From: Ruminococcaceae bacterium UBA6845 | Lineage (GTDB): Bacteria; Bacillota; Clostridia; Oscillospirales; Acutalibacteraceae | Assembly: GCA_002449395.1 (NCBI GenBank) | Contig: DKDP01000003.1 | Location: forward strand, 144,481 to 208,480 | Direction of reading: 5' to 3' | DNA length: 64,000 nucleotides | In this document: positions 45,943 to 54,941 of the stretch, piece after piece | How the letters are laid out: each line of letters starts with the position of its first letter | How positions within the stretch are numbered: position 1 is the stretch's first letter | Position numbers and translations under genes: made by a program | The notes under the pieces: generated by a model | Told to the model about the DNA's origin: nothing | Databases searched by the model: none | Seen by the model: the letters and a program-made list of their open reading frames with translations, nothing else

Positions 45943-46675
45943 CGGGCTTTGCAAGAAATATCCCGAGTTTATGCTGAAAGATGTATCGTTCACAGTAGAA
46001 AGCGGGCAGATAATGGGCTTTGTCGGAAGAAACGGGGCAGGTAAAAGCACCACGATAAAAGCAATGCTCAATATGATACACAGCGACTCGGGCAGTGCGG
46101 AGATCCTCGGAATGAATGTTGCGGAAAAAGAGACCGAGTGTAAGAAAAATATCGGTGTTGTTCTCGGCGGCATAGATTTTTATCCCAAGAAAAAGCTGTT
46201 TGTCATCAAAAATACCGTAAAGGATTTTTACAAAGACAGCTGGGACGAGGAAAAGTATGCGAAATATATAAAGCTGTTTTCGATTGACGACAGGAAAACC
46301 GCCGACGAGCTCTCGACGGGAATGAGGATCAAATATATGATTGCCCTTGCGCTTTCACACGGTGCGAAGCTGCTGATTTTTGACGAGCCGACAAGCGGAC
46401 TTGATCCCGTTTCACGTGACGATATCTGCAATCTTTTCAAAAGCCTTGTCAAGAGCGGCGAGCGAGCAATATTTTTCTCAACTCATATTATTTCCGATAT
46501 TGAGAAGTGTGCAACCCACGTTACATACATCCATAACGGAGAAATTGCGGACTCGTTGCCGGTTGCGGATATGATTGAAAAATATTCATATCTGAAAGAG
46601 GACGGAAAGCTGACGCTCGAGGAAATTATTGTCAGCTTGGAAAGGACGGATTACGATGACAAAATGTTTGATTAA
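45923..46675 (+). CDS. ABC transporter ATP-binding protein
   Basis: 250 aa; ATG at 45923 behind TTGAGGAG. Walker A GRNGAGKST, Walker B LLIFDEPTSGLD and switch histidine STHII. The signature is LSTGMRIKYMIALAL, a LSxGM variant seen in the YtrB/BcrA exporter group. With the next gene it forms a small exporter probably controlled by the AbrB-like protein. Confidence 0.93.
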   Translation: MQILTVNGLCKKYPEFMLKDVSFTVESGQIMGFVGRNGAGKSTTIKAMLNMIHSDSGSAEILGMNVAEKETECKKNIGVVLGGIDFYPKKKLFVIKNTVKDFYKDSWDEEKYAKYIKLFSIDDRKTADELSTGMRIKYMIALALSHGAKLLIFDEPTSGLDPVSRDDICNLFKSLVKSGERAIFFSTHIISDIEKCATHVTYIHNGEIADSLPVADMIEKYSYLKEDGKLTLEEIIVSLERTDYDDKMFD

Positions 46676-47300
46676 AAAGGAATTTTTGCTCACGGCGCAT
46701 CCGATGACGTTCGTTTTCACATTTTTCGGCATAATGCTGATCATACCGAATTATATTTATTATGTGGCATTTTTCTATACAACACTCGGAATATTTTTCG
46801 ATTTTATGAATGGCAGGGAGAACAGGGACACTTATTTCAATGCGATCCTTCCCGTCTCAAAAAAAGAGGTCGTGAAAGCAAAGACTGCGTTCGTATGGAT
46901 TATCGAAACTGCGTCCGTCGTGTTTGCGGTTCCGTTTGCAATTCTCAGCCGGACAATCAATCCAAACGGTTCAAATCTTGCCGGAATTGAAGCGAATGTT
47001 GCATTCTTCGGCTTGTCGCTGATAATGTATTCTCTGTTCAATGCGGTCTTTCTGAATGAATTTTTCAAGACAGCATATAAGGCGGGAAAGGCGTTCATAT
47101 TCGGATCAATCGCAACGGCGGTATTCGTTCTTGTTGCCGAGACGGCGGATCATATGCCCGTTATCGGCGATTATCTTGAGGGTAAATACGGACAGCTTAT
47201 TCAACTGCCTTTACTTTTTGTTGGAATTGCAATATTTACAGTCTCGTTTTTTGTTGTAAACATACAATGTGCAAAAAAATACGAAAAAGTTGATTTATAA
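46656..47300 (+). CDS. ABC-2 type permease
   Basis: 214 aa from the ATG at 46656, overlapping the ATPase gene by 20 bases. Six predicted membrane helices, the first two around residues 15-50. The FNAILPVSKKEVVKAK segment after helix 2 matches the small ABC2_membrane_5-type permeases that pair with one ATPase in Firmicutes. Exported compound unknown. Confidence 0.85.
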   Translation: MTKCLIKKEFLLTAHPMTFVFTFFGIMLIIPNYIYYVAFFYTTLGIFFDFMNGRENRDTYFNAILPVSKKEVVKAKTAFVWIIETASVVFAVPFAILSRTINPNGSNLAGIEANVAFFGLSLIMYSLFNAVFLNEFFKTAYKAGKAFIFGSIATAVFVLVAETADHMPVIGDYLEGKYGQLIQLPLLFVGIAIFTVSFFVVNIQCAKKYEKVDL

Positions 47301-47311
47301 TAAAAAAACTC

Positions 47312-47340
47312 TTGATTTTTGCGAATCAATGTGTTATTAT
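47312..47340 (+). promoter_or_regulatory. Promoter of the L-box/lysine operon
   Basis: TTGATT (47312-47317) and TATTAT (47335-47340) are 17 bp apart. Confidence 0.65.
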
Positions 47341-47378
47341 GTGAAAAATTAAACATACGGATCTACGGATCCGAAAAT

Positions 47379-47628
47379 GGTAGAGGCGCATCGAGCTATC
47401 AGTAGCAGATACTATTTAAGGTCTTAGCGGGACTTACGGTATCGGTGAAAGGAGCCGTTGCCGAAGGCAGCCGAGGCTGAAGGCTGTGCTGGTATGTCGG
47501 AATAATATCCGCCGTACTGTCGCTTATTTTGCGGAGAGCTATCTTAAATAACTTTGATGTTAAAAGGAACATCGGAGCAATTGGAAGTTGTAAGGTAGCC
47601 GAAGCAGTTCGGTTACCTTTATTTTTTA
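47379..47628 (+). promoter_or_regulatory. Lysine riboswitch (L box) with terminator
   Basis: The aptamer core spans about 47379-47543: GGTAGAGGCGC at the 5' side, GGTGAAAGGAGCCG and TTGCCGAAG in the middle, GGCTGTGCTGG, and the closing GAGAGCTATC whose CTATC pairs with GGTAG. An expression platform ends in the terminator AAGGTAGCCGAA/TTCGGTTACCTT with T-run (47592-47628). Lysine binding should favour termination and so shut down dapA-dapB-ddh-lysA. Confidence 0.93.
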
Positions 47629-47673
47629 CAAAAATAGCGTGCCATTAAGAAATAACATAAGGAGTTGTTTAAA

Positions 47674-48564
47674 ATGACAGAGAACAGTATTTTCAGAGGA
47701 GCAGCAACGGCGCTTATCACACCGCTCACCAAGGACGGAGTAGATTATGAAAACTTCGGCAGACTCATTGATTGGCAGATCGAGTCGGGCATTGACGGAC
47801 TTGTAATCTGCGGAACCTCGGGCGAGGGCTCAACCCTCAGCGACAAGGAGCACAGAGAGGCTCTTGAATTTGCGGTCAAGAGAGCAAACGGCAGAGTTCC
47901 GATGATCGCAGGAACAGGCTCGAATGATATCGCATACGGTATCGACCTTACTCAGTGCGCCTGCGAGCTTGGATACGATGCGGTTCTTGTTGTTACACCG
48001 TACTATAACAAGGCTACTCAGAACGGACTTATCAAGTCTTATACGGCTCTTGCCGACGCAAGCACAAAGCCGTGTATTCTCTACAATGTTCCGTCAAGAA
48101 CAGGTGTTAATATCGAGCCCGCAACCTACGGAATACTTGCAGATCATCCGATGATTCAGGGTATCAAGGAAGCAAACGGCAACATCGCAAAGATTGTTGA
48201 AACAATGTCAATTGTAGGCGACAGACTTGATCTCTACTCGGGCAATGACGACGAGATTGTTCCGCTCCTTTCGGTAGGCGGCTCGGGAGTTATTTCCGTG
48301 CTTTCAAACGTATTCCCGAAGGAGACTTCGCTTATGTGCAAGAAGTTCTTCGACGGCGACACAAAGGGCGCCCTTGATCTTCAGTTCAGATTTTTCCCGC
48401 TTATCAAGGCTCTCTTCTCCGAGGTTAACCCGATTCCCGTTAAGGCGGCTATGTCGGCTATGGGCTTCGGCGAGGATTATCTCAGACTTCCGCTTACTCC
48501 GATGGAGGACGCTCACAAAGCTGTTCTTCTTCAGTGTATGAGAGAGCAGGGACTTGACGTATGA
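47674..48564 (+). CDS. dapA: 4-hydroxy-tetrahydrodipicolinate synthase
   Basis: 296 aa from the ATG at 47674, behind AAGGAG. TIM-barrel lyase that condenses pyruvate with aspartate semialdehyde. GTSGEGSTLS, VTPYYNKATQNG and YNVPSRTGVN (catalytic Tyr region) are present, with Schiff-base Lys in GIKEANG. First gene of the lysine operon under the L box; it overlaps dapB by four bases. Confidence 0.98.
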   Translation: MTENSIFRGAATALITPLTKDGVDYENFGRLIDWQIESGIDGLVICGTSGEGSTLSDKEHREALEFAVKRANGRVPMIAGTGSNDIAYGIDLTQCACELGYDAVLVVTPYYNKATQNGLIKSYTALADASTKPCILYNVPSRTGVNIEPATYGILADHPMIQGIKEANGNIAKIVETMSIVGDRLDLYSGNDDEIVPLLSVGGSGVISVLSNVFPKETSLMCKKFFDGDTKGALDLQFRFFPLIKALFSEVNPIPVKAAMSAMGFGEDYLRLPLTPMEDAHKAVLLQCMREQGLDV

Positions 48565-49298
48565 TTAAGGTTTTGATTAACGGCGCCTGCGGCAGGATGG
48601 GCTGTGAGGTTGAAAAGCTCGTCGATGCGGCGCAGGATATGAAGATTGCCGCAAGGGTCGATAAGATGGCTGATCAGAGCGGCTGTTACAGTGATATCAA
48701 TGACTTTGACGGCGATGCAGATGTTATAATAGATTTTTCCAATCACCTCGGCACGGCGGAGCTTCTTGACTATGCCGTGAGAAAAAATATACCGACTGTC
48801 ATTGCGACCACGGGTCATACCGATGAGGAGCTTGAAATGATCAGCGATGCGGCGAAGAAAATTCCCGTATTTCATTCAGCGAATATGTCGCTCGGCGTTG
48901 CGCTTCTTGTTGAGCTTGCAAAGCGTGCGGCTGAGGTAATGCCCGACGCAGACATTGAAATAGTTGAAACTCATCATAACCGCAAGCTGGACGCCCCGAG
49001 CGGAACGGCGCTTATGATTGCAAAGGAGCTTAAAAAGATCCGTCAAAAGGCAAAATTTGTACTCGGCAGATCGGGAAACGGCAAGCGTGAGCCCGACGAG
49101 ATAGGAATCAGCGCCGTCAGACGAGGCAATATCGTAGGAATCCACGAGGTTTATGTATCAACCGACAGCCAGACGATAACCCTCAAGCACGAGGCTCACT
49201 CAAGGGCACTCTTTGCAGAGGGCGGAATTTCGGCGGCGAGATTTATTCTCGGTAAACCGGCGGGACTTTATGATATGAACAGCATTGTAACAGAATAA
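48561..49298 (+). CDS. dapB: 4-hydroxy-tetrahydrodipicolinate reductase
   Basis: 245 aa NAD(P)H-dependent reductase giving tetrahydrodipicolinate. The Rossmann loop INGACGRMG and the catalytic EIVETHHNRKLDAPSGTA signature are present. Overlaps dapA (ATGA) and lies 26 bases before ddh. Confidence 0.98.
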   Translation: MIKVLINGACGRMGCEVEKLVDAAQDMKIAARVDKMADQSGCYSDINDFDGDADVIIDFSNHLGTAELLDYAVRKNIPTVIATTGHTDEELEMISDAAKKIPVFHSANMSLGVALLVELAKRAAEVMPDADIEIVETHHNRKLDAPSGTALMIAKELKKIRQKAKFVLGRSGNGKREPDEIGISAVRRGNIVGIHEVYVSTDSQTITLKHEAHSRALFAEGGISAARFILGKPAGLYDMNSIVTE

Positions 49299-49324
49299 TT
49301 ATTCCGTGAGAAAGGATAATATAT

Positions 49325-50308
49325 ATGATAAGAATTGGAATTGCCGGCTATGGCAACCTCGGCAGAGGAGTTGAGGCGGCGGTAAATAACGCCCCGGATA
49401 TGGAGCTCGTCGCCGTATTTACAAGAAGAGATCCCGAATCGGTCAAGATCAGAACCGAGGGTGCGGCTGTTTACGGATTTGACAAAATAGCGGAATTTAA
49501 GGATAAAATCGACGTCATCGTCAACTGCGGCGGAAGTGCAACCGATCTTCCTCTCACCACTCCGATGATCGCAGAAAATTTCAGCGTTATCGACAGCTTT
49601 GATACCCACGCAAGAATCCCCGAGCATTTCGCAAATGTTGACGAAAAGGCAAAGGCGGGAAATAACGTTGCGATTATTTCCGTCGGCTGGGATCCGGGTC
49701 TGTTCTCACTCAACCGTCTTTATATGAATGCAGTTCTCCCGAACGGAAAGGATTACACATTCTGGGGCAGAGGCGTAAGCCAGGGTCATTCGGATGCAAT
49801 TCGCAGAATCGATGGCGTTGTTGATGCAAGACAGTACACGGTTCCCGTTGAGAGCGCAGTTGAGAGAGTAAGAAACGGTGAGAATCCCGAGCTCACAACG
49901 AGAGAAAAGCACACAAGAGAATGCTATGTCGTTGTTGAAGAGGGAGCGGACAAGGCGAGAATCGAGAATGAAATCAAGACGATGCCGAACTATTTTTCAG
50001 ATTACGATACAACGGTTAATTTCATCTCGCTTGATGAATTAAAAAAGAATCACAGCGGAATACCGCACGGCGGCAGTGTTATCAGAAGCGGCTGTACGGG
50101 ATTCGATCTTAACACAAAGCATACGATTGAATACAGTCTTAAGCTCGAGTCCAATCCCGAATTTACGGGCAGCGTGCTCACCGCATATGCAAGAGCCGCA
50201 TACAAGCTCAAGACAAAGGGCGAGTCGGGATGCCGCACCGTGTTCGACATTGCTCCTGCAATGCTTGTTGATATGGACGGCGACGAGATCAGAGCACATA
50301 TGCTTTAA
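49325..50308 (+). CDS. ddh: meso-Diaminopimelate D-dehydrogenase
   Basis: 327 aa, normal for the family. Rossmann start IGIAGYGNLGRGVEAA; the substrate-domain landmarks VGWDPGLFSLNR and WGRGVSQGHSDA fit Ddh. It converts tetrahydrodipicolinate to meso-diaminopimelate in one NADPH- and ammonia-dependent step. This bypasses dapD/E/F or aminotransferase routes, none of which are encoded here. Confidence 0.97.
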   Translation: MIRIGIAGYGNLGRGVEAAVNNAPDMELVAVFTRRDPESVKIRTEGAAVYGFDKIAEFKDKIDVIVNCGGSATDLPLTTPMIAENFSVIDSFDTHARIPEHFANVDEKAKAGNNVAIISVGWDPGLFSLNRLYMNAVLPNGKDYTFWGRGVSQGHSDAIRRIDGVVDARQYTVPVESAVERVRNGENPELTTREKHTRECYVVVEEGADKARIENEIKTMPNYFSDYDTTVNFISLDELKKNHSGIPHGGSVIRSGCTGFDLNTKHTIEYSLKLESNPEFTGSVLTAYARAAYKLKTKGESGCRTVFDIAPAMLVDMDGDEIRAHML

Positions 50309-50371
50309 TTTTTCAAGGCAATACCGCACAAATTGCGGTGCATTGTTATAGGAAACGAAAGGATTTTTAAA

Positions 50372-51667
50372 ATGATTTGTAACAACCTGGGCATAAACGA
50401 AAAGGGACACCTTACTTTTGCGGGCAGAGATACTGTTGAGCTTGCCGAGAAATACGGCACGCCCGCATATATAATGGATGAGGAAAAAATCAGAGAAAAA
50501 TGCCGAATTTATAAAAAGGCGATGGCTGAATATTTCGGCAACGGTTCATTTCCTCTTTTTGCCAGCAAGTCGCTGTGCTTCAGGCAGATTTACAGAATTA
50601 TGAAAGAGGAGAATATGGGCATTGACGTTGTCTCACCGGGTGAGCTTTACACGGCGGCAAGCGCAGGATTCCCTCTTGAAAACGCCTATTTCCACGGAAA
50701 CAACAAAACGGGCAGGGATATTGCATATGCGATGGACAATGCAATAGGATATTTTGTCTGCGACAACTGCGACGAGCTTCGTGCTATTGACCGCCACGCC
50801 GCAAAGAGAAATATCCGTCAGAAAATTTTACTTCGCCTCACCCCCGGTATTGATCCGCATACTCACGCAAAAATCTCTACCGGCAAGGTCGATTCAAAGT
50901 TCGGTACGGCGATTGAAACCGGACAGGCGGACGAGCTTGTCGCACTTGCACTTTCACTGCCGAACATCGACCTCAGAGGCTTCCATTGTCACATCGGTTC
51001 ACAGATTTTTGAGTATAAGCCTTTCAGCGACGCCGCAAAAATAATGATTGATTTCATTGCAAGAATGAAGAAGGAGCAGGGCTACGAGGCACAGACCCTG
51101 AATCTCGGCGGAGGAATGGGCGTCCGCTACGTTGAGAGCGATCCCGAAATCGACTATGCCGCAAACATCAAAAGTCTTGCCGAGATCATAAAGGCGGAGT
51201 GTGCCGAAAAGGGCGTAAAAATGCCGCAGATCCTTATGGAGCCGGGCAGAAGTATAGTTGCCGATGCAGGAATCACGCTCTATACCGTCGGAGCAAAGAA
51301 AGAAATTCCGGGCTTCAAGAATTATGTTTCGATTGACGGCGGAATGCCCGATAACCCGAGATATGCGCTCTATCAGTCAGAGTACACCGTTTGTGTTGCA
51401 AACCGTATGAATGAGCCTGCTGACTATGAGTGTACGATTGCGGGACGCTGCTGTGAGAGCGGCGATCTCATTCAGGAGGGCGTAAAGATCCCAGAGGCGC
51501 AGAGGGACGATATTCTGGCGGTTCTGACGACAGGCGCTTATAACTACGCAATGTCGTCGAATTATAATGCAATTGCAAAGCCGCCGATCATAATGCTCAC
51601 CAAGGACAGCGAATACGTTGCCGTAAAGCGTGAGACCTTTGAGGATATGACCTCCTGCCAGATATAA
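50372..51667 (+). CDS. lysA: Diaminopimelate decarboxylase
   Basis: 431 aa from the ATG at 50372, behind GAAAGGA. PLP-dependent fold III enzyme: FASKSLC (PLP lysine), HCHIGSQI, LGGGMG and GRCCESGD are the usual signatures. It makes lysine from meso-diaminopimelate, completing the operon. An upstream in-frame codon at 50333 has no site. Confidence 0.97.
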   Translation: MICNNLGINEKGHLTFAGRDTVELAEKYGTPAYIMDEEKIREKCRIYKKAMAEYFGNGSFPLFASKSLCFRQIYRIMKEENMGIDVVSPGELYTAASAGFPLENAYFHGNNKTGRDIAYAMDNAIGYFVCDNCDELRAIDRHAAKRNIRQKILLRLTPGIDPHTHAKISTGKVDSKFGTAIETGQADELVALALSLPNIDLRGFHCHIGSQIFEYKPFSDAAKIMIDFIARMKKEQGYEAQTLNLGGGMGVRYVESDPEIDYAANIKSLAEIIKAECAEKGVKMPQILMEPGRSIVADAGITLYTVGAKKEIPGFKNYVSIDGGMPDNPRYALYQSEYTVCVANRMNEPADYECTIAGRCCESGDLIQEGVKIPEAQRDDILAVLTTGAYNYAMSSNYNAIAKPPIIMLTKDSEYVAVKRETFEDMTSCQI

Positions 51668-51707
51668 AATTTTGTTATAATAAATAAAAGCTGAATATTT
51701 AAAGCAC

Positions 51708-51745
51708 AACACCGCCGAACTGATTTTGGTTCGGCGGTGTTTTTG
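51708..51745 (+). terminator. Lysine-operon terminator
   Basis: AACACCGCCGAAC pairs with GTTCGGCGGTGTT, followed by a T-run. The stem and about 20 upstream bases match the groESL terminator. Confidence 0.9.
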
Positions 51746-51803
51746 TGTCGCAGCAAGCGGGACAATGTAAATTTATAATACATTCTTGAGTGTGTTAATG
51801 CAA

Positions 51804-51915
51804 TACCCGTATTTGGGTAAAAATATAATAGCAAAAAATAACATAAAAGTCAACCCGTATTCGGGTAAAATACTGCAATTTACATATTATCATTAAATAA
51901 ACCCGAAAATGGGTA
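51804..51915 (+). promoter_or_regulatory. Three phased operators upstream of the XRE gene
   Basis: TACCCGTATTTGGGTA (51804-51819), AACCCGTATTCGGGTA (51852-51867) and AACCCGAAAATGGGTA (51900-51915) are palindromes of the form ACCC-N6-GGGT. Start-to-start spacing is 48 bases twice. The third lies 20 bases before the start codon of the XRE gene. Confidence 0.8.
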
Positions 51916-51935
51916 TGTTTAATGGAGGCGTAAAT

Positions 51936-52184
51936 ATGGAATACGGCAACATTTATGTTGAAAGAATTAAATCGCTATGCAGACAAAGGGACATTTCCGT
52001 GAATAAGCTCGCAAATATGAGCGACGTAAAACAGTCAACGCTTGATAATATAATGAGGGGCTTAACCAAGAATCCACGTGTCAAAACCCTGCATAAGGTT
52101 GCGATCGCTTTTAATATGACATTGGCGGAATTTTTGAATTTTGATGAGTTGAATAACTATTCATTTGAGGATGATCAGGATTAA
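51936..52184 (+). CDS. Small XRE-family regulator
   Basis: 82 aa from the ATG at 51936, seven bases after GGAGG; in-frame codons from 51909 overlap the third operator. It is almost only a Cro/CI helix-turn-helix (LCRQRDISVNKLANMSDVKQSTLDNIMRG) with a short acidic tail. The three operators directly before it make it a likely autoregulator. Its stop is 71 bases before the secreted hydrolase, which has its own promoter and may be a second target. Confidence 0.9.
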   Translation: MEYGNIYVERIKSLCRQRDISVNKLANMSDVKQSTLDNIMRGLTKNPRVKTLHKVAIAFNMTLAEFLNFDELNNYSFEDDQD

Positions 52185-52194
52185 TTTCTGTATA

Positions 52195-52223
52195 TTGCAA
52201 TGGCGGATTTTCGGTGATATAAT
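52195..52223 (+). promoter_or_regulatory. Promoter of the secreted hydrolase
   Basis: TTGCAA (52195-52200) and TATAAT (52218-52223) are 17 bp apart. Confidence 0.65.
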
Positions 52224-52254
52224 GACATTATAAAAGCGAATAGGAGAGGGTTAT

Positions 52255-54168
52255 ATGAAGAGGGCTATATCGGTTATTCTCAGCTTGATCATTGCGTTAA
52301 CACTCAGTGCGCAGGCGTTTGCGGCGGAAGTCAATCGAGAGGAGTTTTATCCGATCATCGTTGTTCCGGGTTATTCCTCCTCGGGACTTTATATGAACAA
52401 TGAGGACGGCACGAAAACCCACGTTTGGGGAATTGATACAAACCTCATTTTCAAGAGGGTCATTGCCCGCTCTATTGATCTTGCCAAGGGCGTCAAAGAC
52501 CTGACAAAGGGAAATGCAAAGTACATTGCCGATACTGTCGGCGGCGAATTTGCAAAGATGTTTGAGCATATGCGCTGTAATCCCGACGGAACAAGCGTTT
52601 ATGACGTGCATACATACACCTCGACTGCGGCGGACTCAAGCAACACGTATTTGCTCGCAAATGAGGACGGCAAATATATGTATGAGCAGGAAATAATGGG
52701 AATGTACGGAAGCTATATCGGCGATGATTGGAACGACTATATCTTCAATTTCAGCACCGATTTCAGAATGAATGTTGAAAGCTGTGCCGCAGATCTCGAT
52801 AAATATATTGACAGTGTGCTTGAATACACGGGCGCCGAAAAGGTCAATCTCTACTGCGTGAGCCACGGCGGTCAGGTCGGAGCAACATTCCTCAATCTTT
52901 ACGGTGAGAAAAAAGCCGATAAGCTCAACAACGTTCTTCTGACGATTCCCGCAATCGGCGGCTCGGCGATCGCATACGGCTTTTACACGGGCGACATAAA
53001 ATTCGATGAGGAAAATCTTCTTTATTTCATTGAAAACGGAATGATGTTTGAAAACGATTATCACTGGTTGCTTTCAAACGAAAATCTTGATTTTGTCGAT
53101 GATATTCTGCATTACTTCCTGCCGTATGTTCGTTACATAATGGAGTACTGGGGCAGTATGCTTGACTTTGTCCCTGCAAATGAATATGAGAAAATCAGGA
53201 ACTCGTATTTTGATTCCGAAAAATCGGCGGCTTTGCTCGAAAAGAGCGACCGTTTCCATAACGTCACTTACCCCGCAATGACGGAAAGGCTAAATGCTTG
53301 TGTTGACGCAGGCATAAATGTTTACATTATCGCAGGCACGGGCAACAGAGATATCATCGGCTACAATGCGACGGGCGACGCAATTATTCCGACCTTTTCT
53401 TCAACAGGGGCGACCTGCGCACCGTACGGCGAGAGATTCAACGACGGATACAGAACGCTCGGCACAGTCTGCAATGACAGATCGCATAATCATCTTTCAC
53501 CGTCGATGGAGGTTGACGCATCGACTTGTTATCTTCCCGAGTACACGTGGTTTGTTGACGGATTCTATCACGGAATGACGATAAAGAGTGATTACAACAC
53601 CGATCTTATCACCACACTGATGTACACCGATGACAGAATTGACGTGCACACATATAAGGAGTTCCCGCAGTTTCACGCAGACACAAACCGATGTCAGGCG
53701 GTTTTCGCACATTTTGACAACAGCACAGAGGGCTATGTTTCAAGCGGCGACAATTCGCTTATTATCGAGAATTGCTCAAAGAAGTATGATCTGCGGATTG
53801 TTTCGGTTTACTGCAACGGCTTGGAGATTAAGTTTGACAAACCGTTTATGAAAAAGATACCCGTCGGCGGTAGAATCGAAATTCCGTTCAGCGGAAATAT
53901 TCCGCAGGAGTCGGGAGTAAAAACGGAGATTACCGTTAACTACGTTCAAATAGGTGCGGTTACTCCGATAGGATCGAGGACGTTTGACTTCACGGTGATG
54001 AACGGCGAAAAGATTGGATTTGACAGCGATAATCCGATTATAAAAAACGGTTCGGATAACGATGCTTTGCTGACAACGATCCTGTCATTTATTCCGCAGC
54101 TCGGTTGGCAGAAATTTGTTACAATAATATATAATTTGCTGAAAGCGCTTTTGCTTAACATAAAATAA
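52255..54168 (+). CDS. Secreted alpha/beta hydrolase, LCAT-like
   Basis: 637 aa; ATG at 52255 behind AGGAGAGGG. Signal peptide (residues 1-23, cleavage after AFA). The N-terminal two-thirds is an alpha/beta hydrolase: PIIVVPGYSSSGL near the oxyanion loop, CVSHGGQVG with the predicted nucleophile Ser, then GTGNRDII and NHLSPSMEVDAS-type segments that may carry the Asp and His. The order fits lecithin:cholesterol-acyltransferase-like lipases. A beta-rich C-terminal domain (about 500-600) and a hydrophobic C-terminus follow, possibly a membrane or wall tether. Substrate unknown. Confidence 0.75.
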   Translation: MKRAISVILSLIIALTLSAQAFAAEVNREEFYPIIVVPGYSSSGLYMNNEDGTKTHVWGIDTNLIFKRVIARSIDLAKGVKDLTKGNAKYIADTVGGEFAKMFEHMRCNPDGTSVYDVHTYTSTAADSSNTYLLANEDGKYMYEQEIMGMYGSYIGDDWNDYIFNFSTDFRMNVESCAADLDKYIDSVLEYTGAEKVNLYCVSHGGQVGATFLNLYGEKKADKLNNVLLTIPAIGGSAIAYGFYTGDIKFDEENLLYFIENGMMFENDYHWLLSNENLDFVDDILHYFLPYVRYIMEYWGSMLDFVPANEYEKIRNSYFDSEKSAALLEKSDRFHNVTYPAMTERLNACVDAGINVYIIAGTGNRDIIGYNATGDAIIPTFSSTGATCAPYGERFNDGYRTLGTVCNDRSHNHLSPSMEVDASTCYLPEYTWFVDGFYHGMTIKSDYNTDLITTLMYTDDRIDVHTYKEFPQFHADTNRCQAVFAHFDNSTEGYVSSGDNSLIIENCSKKYDLRIVSVYCNGLEIKFDKPFMKKIPVGGRIEIPFSGNIPQESGVKTEITVNYVQIGAVTPIGSRTFDFTVMNGEKIGFDSDNPIIKNGSDNDALLTTILSFIPQLGWQKFVTIIYNLLKALLLNIK

Positions 54169-54180
54169 GAGGTGTTCAAA

Positions 54181-54765
54181 ATGAAAAGCAATATCACAAG
54201 AGAGGAAGCCTATGAGCTTCTGAAGAAGTATAACAGCGAGAGGTTCCATATTCAGCACGGACTGACCGTTGAGGGCGTAATGAAATGGTTCGCAGCCGAT
54301 CTCGGTTACGGTGACGACGCTGAATTTTGGGGAATCGTCGGACTTTTACACGATGTCGATTTCGAGCAGTATCCGAACGAGCACTGCATTAAGGCTCCCG
54401 AGCTTCTCAGAGAAGCAGGGGTCGGTGAGGATATGATTCATGCGATCTGTTCGCACGGCTACGGACTGACGGTTGACATCAAGCCCGAGCACGAGATGGA
54501 AAAGGTTCTTTATGCCGTTGATGAGCTTACGGGACTTATCGGTGCGGCGGCGCTTATGAGACCGTCGAAGAGCGTTATGGATATGGAGGTAAAGAGCCTC
54601 AAAAAGAAATATAAGGACAAGAAATTTGCCGCCGGCTGTTCACGTGAGGTTATCGAGAACGGCGCCGAGATGCTCGGCTGGGATCTTCCGACTCTCTGGG
54701 AAAAGACAATTGAAGCGATGCGTTCCTGCGAAGCGGACATAGCGGCGGAAATGGATAAAATATAA
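54181..54765 (+). CDS. HD-domain (HDIG-type) hydrolase
   Basis: 194 aa from the ATG at 54181. HIQHGLTVEGVMKWFA, GLLHDVDFEQYP and AICSHGYGL supply the metal-binding His and Asp of the HD fold. Members hydrolyse phosphomonoesters or nucleotides; the natural substrate is not known. It follows the lipase gene by 12 bases and is probably co-transcribed. Confidence 0.88.
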   Translation: MKSNITREEAYELLKKYNSERFHIQHGLTVEGVMKWFAADLGYGDDAEFWGIVGLLHDVDFEQYPNEHCIKAPELLREAGVGEDMIHAICSHGYGLTVDIKPEHEMEKVLYAVDELTGLIGAAALMRPSKSVMDMEVKSLKKKYKDKKFAAGCSREVIENGAEMLGWDLPTLWEKTIEAMRSCEADIAAEMDKI

Positions 54766-54781
54766 AATCCATATATTAATT

Positions 54782-54812
54782 CAGCGTACCGAAAAGGTGC
54801 GCTGTTTTTTTA
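54782..54812 (+). terminator. Rho-independent terminator
   Basis: CAGCGTACC pairs with GGTGCGCTG, followed by eight T, after the HD gene. Confidence 0.85.
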
Positions 54813-54941
54813 TGCACATTTTGTCGAGAAAGGCAGTAATTTTACGGAAAAGCTCGCCGTTTCGCCGATCGGAGCTTTTGGGATTATTATAAGTGTGTCG
54901 GTTACAAATCCGATCAAAAATTATATTATCGGGAGGATAAA

